From Methylococcaceae bacterium UBA659 (GTDB lineage Bacteria > Pseudomonadota > Gammaproteobacteria > Methylococcales > Methylomonadaceae): a DNA stretch of 6,310 nucleotides. Under the pieces are notes generated by a model, which ran no database searches, had not been told where the DNA came from, and was given only the letters and a program-made list of their open reading frames with translations. Location: assembly GCA_002299495.1 (NCBI GenBank), contig DBNZ01000107.1:1-6310 (forward strand), given 5' to 3'. A program made the translations under genes and the position numbers. Positions within the stretch are counted from its first letter, which is position 1, and every line of letters starts with the position of its first letter. Positions 4,399-6,310 of this stretch are shown here, one piece after another.

Positions 4399-6310
4399 AT
4401 TGGCAGTCATCCGCTACGACCAAGGCAATTTCGGCGGAGTAACCGTCAGGATTGCGCATGTAGCGGCCTACACCTAGCTCATCGGGCAACTGTTTGTCTG
4501 CGGTGATGGCCACAAACGCCATCTCGCGGTCATAGTCAATCTGGGTAAAGCGCACCAACATTTCGGGGGTCAATTCATGCAAGGCTTGGCGGAAGCGGAA
4601 ATATTTGGTGTTTTCCGACAAACGGCTGACGAAATTTTTTTCCAACACGGCGTCTTCGGGCTTGATCGGGCGGATGGTGATATTGATGCCGTTGTTCAGT
4701 TGATAGTGTTGGATCAGCTCATGCGGGTAAGGATGGATCGCCATGTGCGCGTAGGTGTTGAGTTGACATGAAGTTTCAGCCTTCATGCGGGCATCGACGG
4801 CGATGGCGCCATCCGCATCGACGATCAGCGGGTTGATGTCCAGCTCTAAAATCTCGGGCAATTCGCTGACTAGGGTGGATACGTTTAGCAATACCTTAAC
4901 TAGGGCTTTTTGGTTGGCCGACGGCAGGTGCCGGAACGCTTTCAGGTAACGGGCGGCCTTGGTTTTCGCCAACATTTGTTCGACCATGTAGGCGTTCAAT
5001 GGCGGCAGGGCGACGGCGGTATCTTTCAGGATTTCCACCATGGTGCCGCCTAGGCCGACGCTGATAGCCGGGCCAAACACCGGGTCCCTAACTACGCCGA
5101 CCATCAGTTCGCGGCCGCTGGCGGATTTGAACATGGGTTCAATGGTCAGGTTTATTTCCGTCAATTCGGGTTGCAATCTTCTGATCGCCGTTTCCATTTC
5201 GACAAAATGGCGGCAGATTTCCTCGGCACTGCCGATATTCAAGCGCACCCCGCCAATATCCGATTTGTGGCTGAACTCGGCCATGTTGACTTTCAGCACT
5301 ACCGGGAACCCCAAGGTCTCGGCCGCTATCATCGCATCTTTAGCCGAGGTCACGCGGATGGTTTGGGTGATGGGGATATGGAAGGCGGCCAGGATGGCCT
5401 TAGATTCTTGTGCGGTCAACACTTGCCGGTTTTCGGCCAAGATCCGCTCGATGATCAAGCGGGCGCCGGAAATGTCAGGCCGGGCCAATTCATCGCTAGG
5501 CTCAGGAATTTGTTTTAGTAAGATTTGGTTTTTTTGGTAGTGCGCCAAAAACGAAAAGGCGTCGACGGCCGTTTCCGGGGTATTGAAATGCGCCACTTTG
5601 CTGTCGGCGAACAAATCGCGCCCGGCCTGCACTTTGGCGCCACCTGTCCATGAGGCCAAAATGGGTTTGGTGCTGGTGTCCGCCCCGGCGATGATGCATG
5701 CGGCCACTTCCGTCGGGTTAGTCATCGCTTGCGGCGTTAAAATCACCAGTATGCCGTCGATGTTATGGTCTGCCAAACAAATCGACAAGGCTTGCTGGTA
5801 ACGGTCGGAAGTAGCGTCCCCCAAAATATCGACCGGATTGGCATGGGACCAATGCACCGGCAACACGTTGTTGAGCGCCTCGACGGTGGCGGGGCTTAAT
5901 TCGGCCATTTTGATGCCAACATCCTCGGCCCGGTCCGTGCTCATCACACCAGGCCCCCCGGCATTGGTGATAATCGCCAACCGATCGTCGTTGACTTCAT
6001 AATTGTTCGCCAATACCCTGGCCGCCGCGAACAGTTCGCTGATGCTGTAAACGCGCACCACGCCCGCCCGCTCGATAGCGGCATCGAATACGTTGTCGCC
6101 GCCGACCATCGCCCCGGTATGGGACATGGCCGCCTTGCAACCGGCCTCGTGGCGGCCGGATTTGATCAATATTACTGGCTTCAAGCGGGCAGCCGCCTTT
6201 AGCCCGCTTAAAAAGCGGCGGGCTGCGCGGATGCCTTCCACATACATCAGAATGCCGGTGGTCTTGCTGTCGGTGGCCAGGTAATCCAACACCTCGCCGA
6301 AATCGATGTC
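4205..6310 (-). CDS. Pat/YfiQ-type protein: ADP-forming acyl-CoA synthetase fused to GNAT acetyltransferase (N-terminus outside window)
   Basis: This is the C-terminal 701 residues of a protein usually near 900. The frame stays open through the right edge (DIDFGEVLDYLATDSKTTG), so the GTG near 6292 is an internal Val codon and not the start. The missing part would be the N-terminal CoA-binding domain. Visible in order are the rest of the succinyl-CoA-synthetase-like core, with KSGR then SHTGAM (His codon 6119-6121, aligned with the phospho-histidine of the ADP-forming synthetases), the flavodoxin-like ligase domain (IITNAGGPGVM), an ATP-grasp domain (FPVVLKV, FSHKSDIGGV, VGLGGTMVEI) and a C-terminal GNAT domain from about 4690 down. 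The GNAT domain has QIDYDREMAFVA and the acetyl-CoA loop QCLGIG. E. coli PatZ/YfiQ and Salmonella Pat have this architecture and acetylate lysines such as that of acetyl-CoA synthetase. Whether this copy also makes acyl-CoA is open. The stop lies 101 bp upstream of the dapF ATG, with no visible terminator between them. Confidence 0.9.
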   Translation of the reverse strand, partial: DIDFGEVLDYLATDSKTTGILMYVEGIRAARRFLSGLKAAARLKPVILIKSGRHEAGCKAAMSHTGAMVGGDNVFDAAIERAGVVRVYSISELFAAARVLANNYEVNDDRLAIITNAGGPGVMSTDRAEDVGIKMAELSPATVEALNNVLPVHWSHANPVDILGDATSDRYQQALSICLADHNIDGILVILTPQAMTNPTEVAACIIAGADTSTKPILASWTGGAKVQAGRDLFADSKVAHFNTPETAVDAFSFLAHYQKNQILLKQIPEPSDELARPDISGARLIIERILAENRQVLTAQESKAILAAFHIPITQTIRVTSAKDAMIAAETLGFPVVLKVNMAEFSHKSDIGGVRLNIGSAEEICRHFVEMETAIRRLQPELTEINLTIEPMFKSASGRELMVGVVRDPVFGPAISVGLGGTMVEILKDTAVALPPLNAYMVEQMLAKTKAARYLKAFRHLPSANQKALVKVLLNVSTLVSELPEILELDINPLIVDADGAIAVDARMKAETSCQLNTYAHMAIHPYPHELIQHYQLNNGINITIRPIKPEDAVLEKNFVSRLSENTKYFRFRQALHELTPEMLVRFTQIDYDREMAFVAITADKQLPDELGVGRYMRNPDGYSAEIALVVADDCQCLGIGTRLMKTLMQAAKNQGVAVFEAEVLANNHAMLALTKRLGFSIEANPDNPELVRVIKELKQ
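4384..4405. repeat. 22-bp perfect palindrome inside the GNAT-domain coding sequence
   Basis: The half-site TGCCAATGCCT is followed directly by its exact reverse complement, centred on GCCTAGGC. On the minus strand it encodes the Cys-Gln-Cys-Leu-Gly-Ile-Gly stretch that is the acetyl-CoA-binding loop of the GNAT domain. There is no spacer, so in DNA it could form a binding site for a dimeric protein. As RNA it would need a few unpaired loop bases. Confidence 0.6.

Noticed and set aside
5040..5540. Long plus-strand open frames opposite the Pat-like gene (also 4149-4442, 2614-3102, 1757-2164)
   Set aside because: They are antisense shadows of clearly homologous minus-strand genes and their products resemble no known family.

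Overview
This 6.3 kb window comes from a bacterial chromosome of about 50% G+C. The gene content points to a gammaproteobacterium: DapF and DUF484 immediately ahead of XerC, plus DUF2333 and DUF4389 membrane proteins. A methanotroph-like (Methylococcales) or other environmental gammaproteobacterium is my best guess, but that is inference from overall flavour and not from a marker gene. All five protein genes lie on the minus strand, so transcription runs from the right edge to the left.

From right to left the layout is as follows. (1) The C-terminal ~700 residues of a Pat/YfiQ-type protein (ADP-forming acyl-CoA synthetase core plus GNAT acetyltransferase), cut off by the right edge. (2) A single reading frame that fuses diaminopimelate epimerase (DapF) to a DUF484 domain. 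(3) xerC, whose start codon overlaps the previous stop codon by one base (TAATG). (4) A 115-bp gap with an inverted repeat. (5) A DUF2333 membrane-anchored protein. (6) A small DUF4389 membrane protein. (7) About 195 bp at the left edge with no credible gene but a dense run of hairpins.

The dapF-DUF484-xerC block is the classic gammaproteobacterial cluster (E. coli dapF-yigA-xerC), linking lysine/peptidoglycan precursor synthesis with chromosome dimer resolution. Here the first two members are joined in one protein, the usual downstream yigB is absent and a DUF2333 gene follows instead. Pat-type proteins typically acetylate lysines of enzymes such as acetyl-CoA synthetase. This copy still has the phospho-histidine of the acyl-CoA synthetase domain, which the E. 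coli protein appears to have lost.

I see no novel defence or mobile system. The points most worth a second look are the DapF-DUF484 fusion, the retained active-site histidine in the Pat homologue, a strong excess of the palindrome CCTAGG/GCCTAGGC (including a 22-bp perfect palindrome over the acetyl-CoA-binding loop), and the structured left-edge segment.
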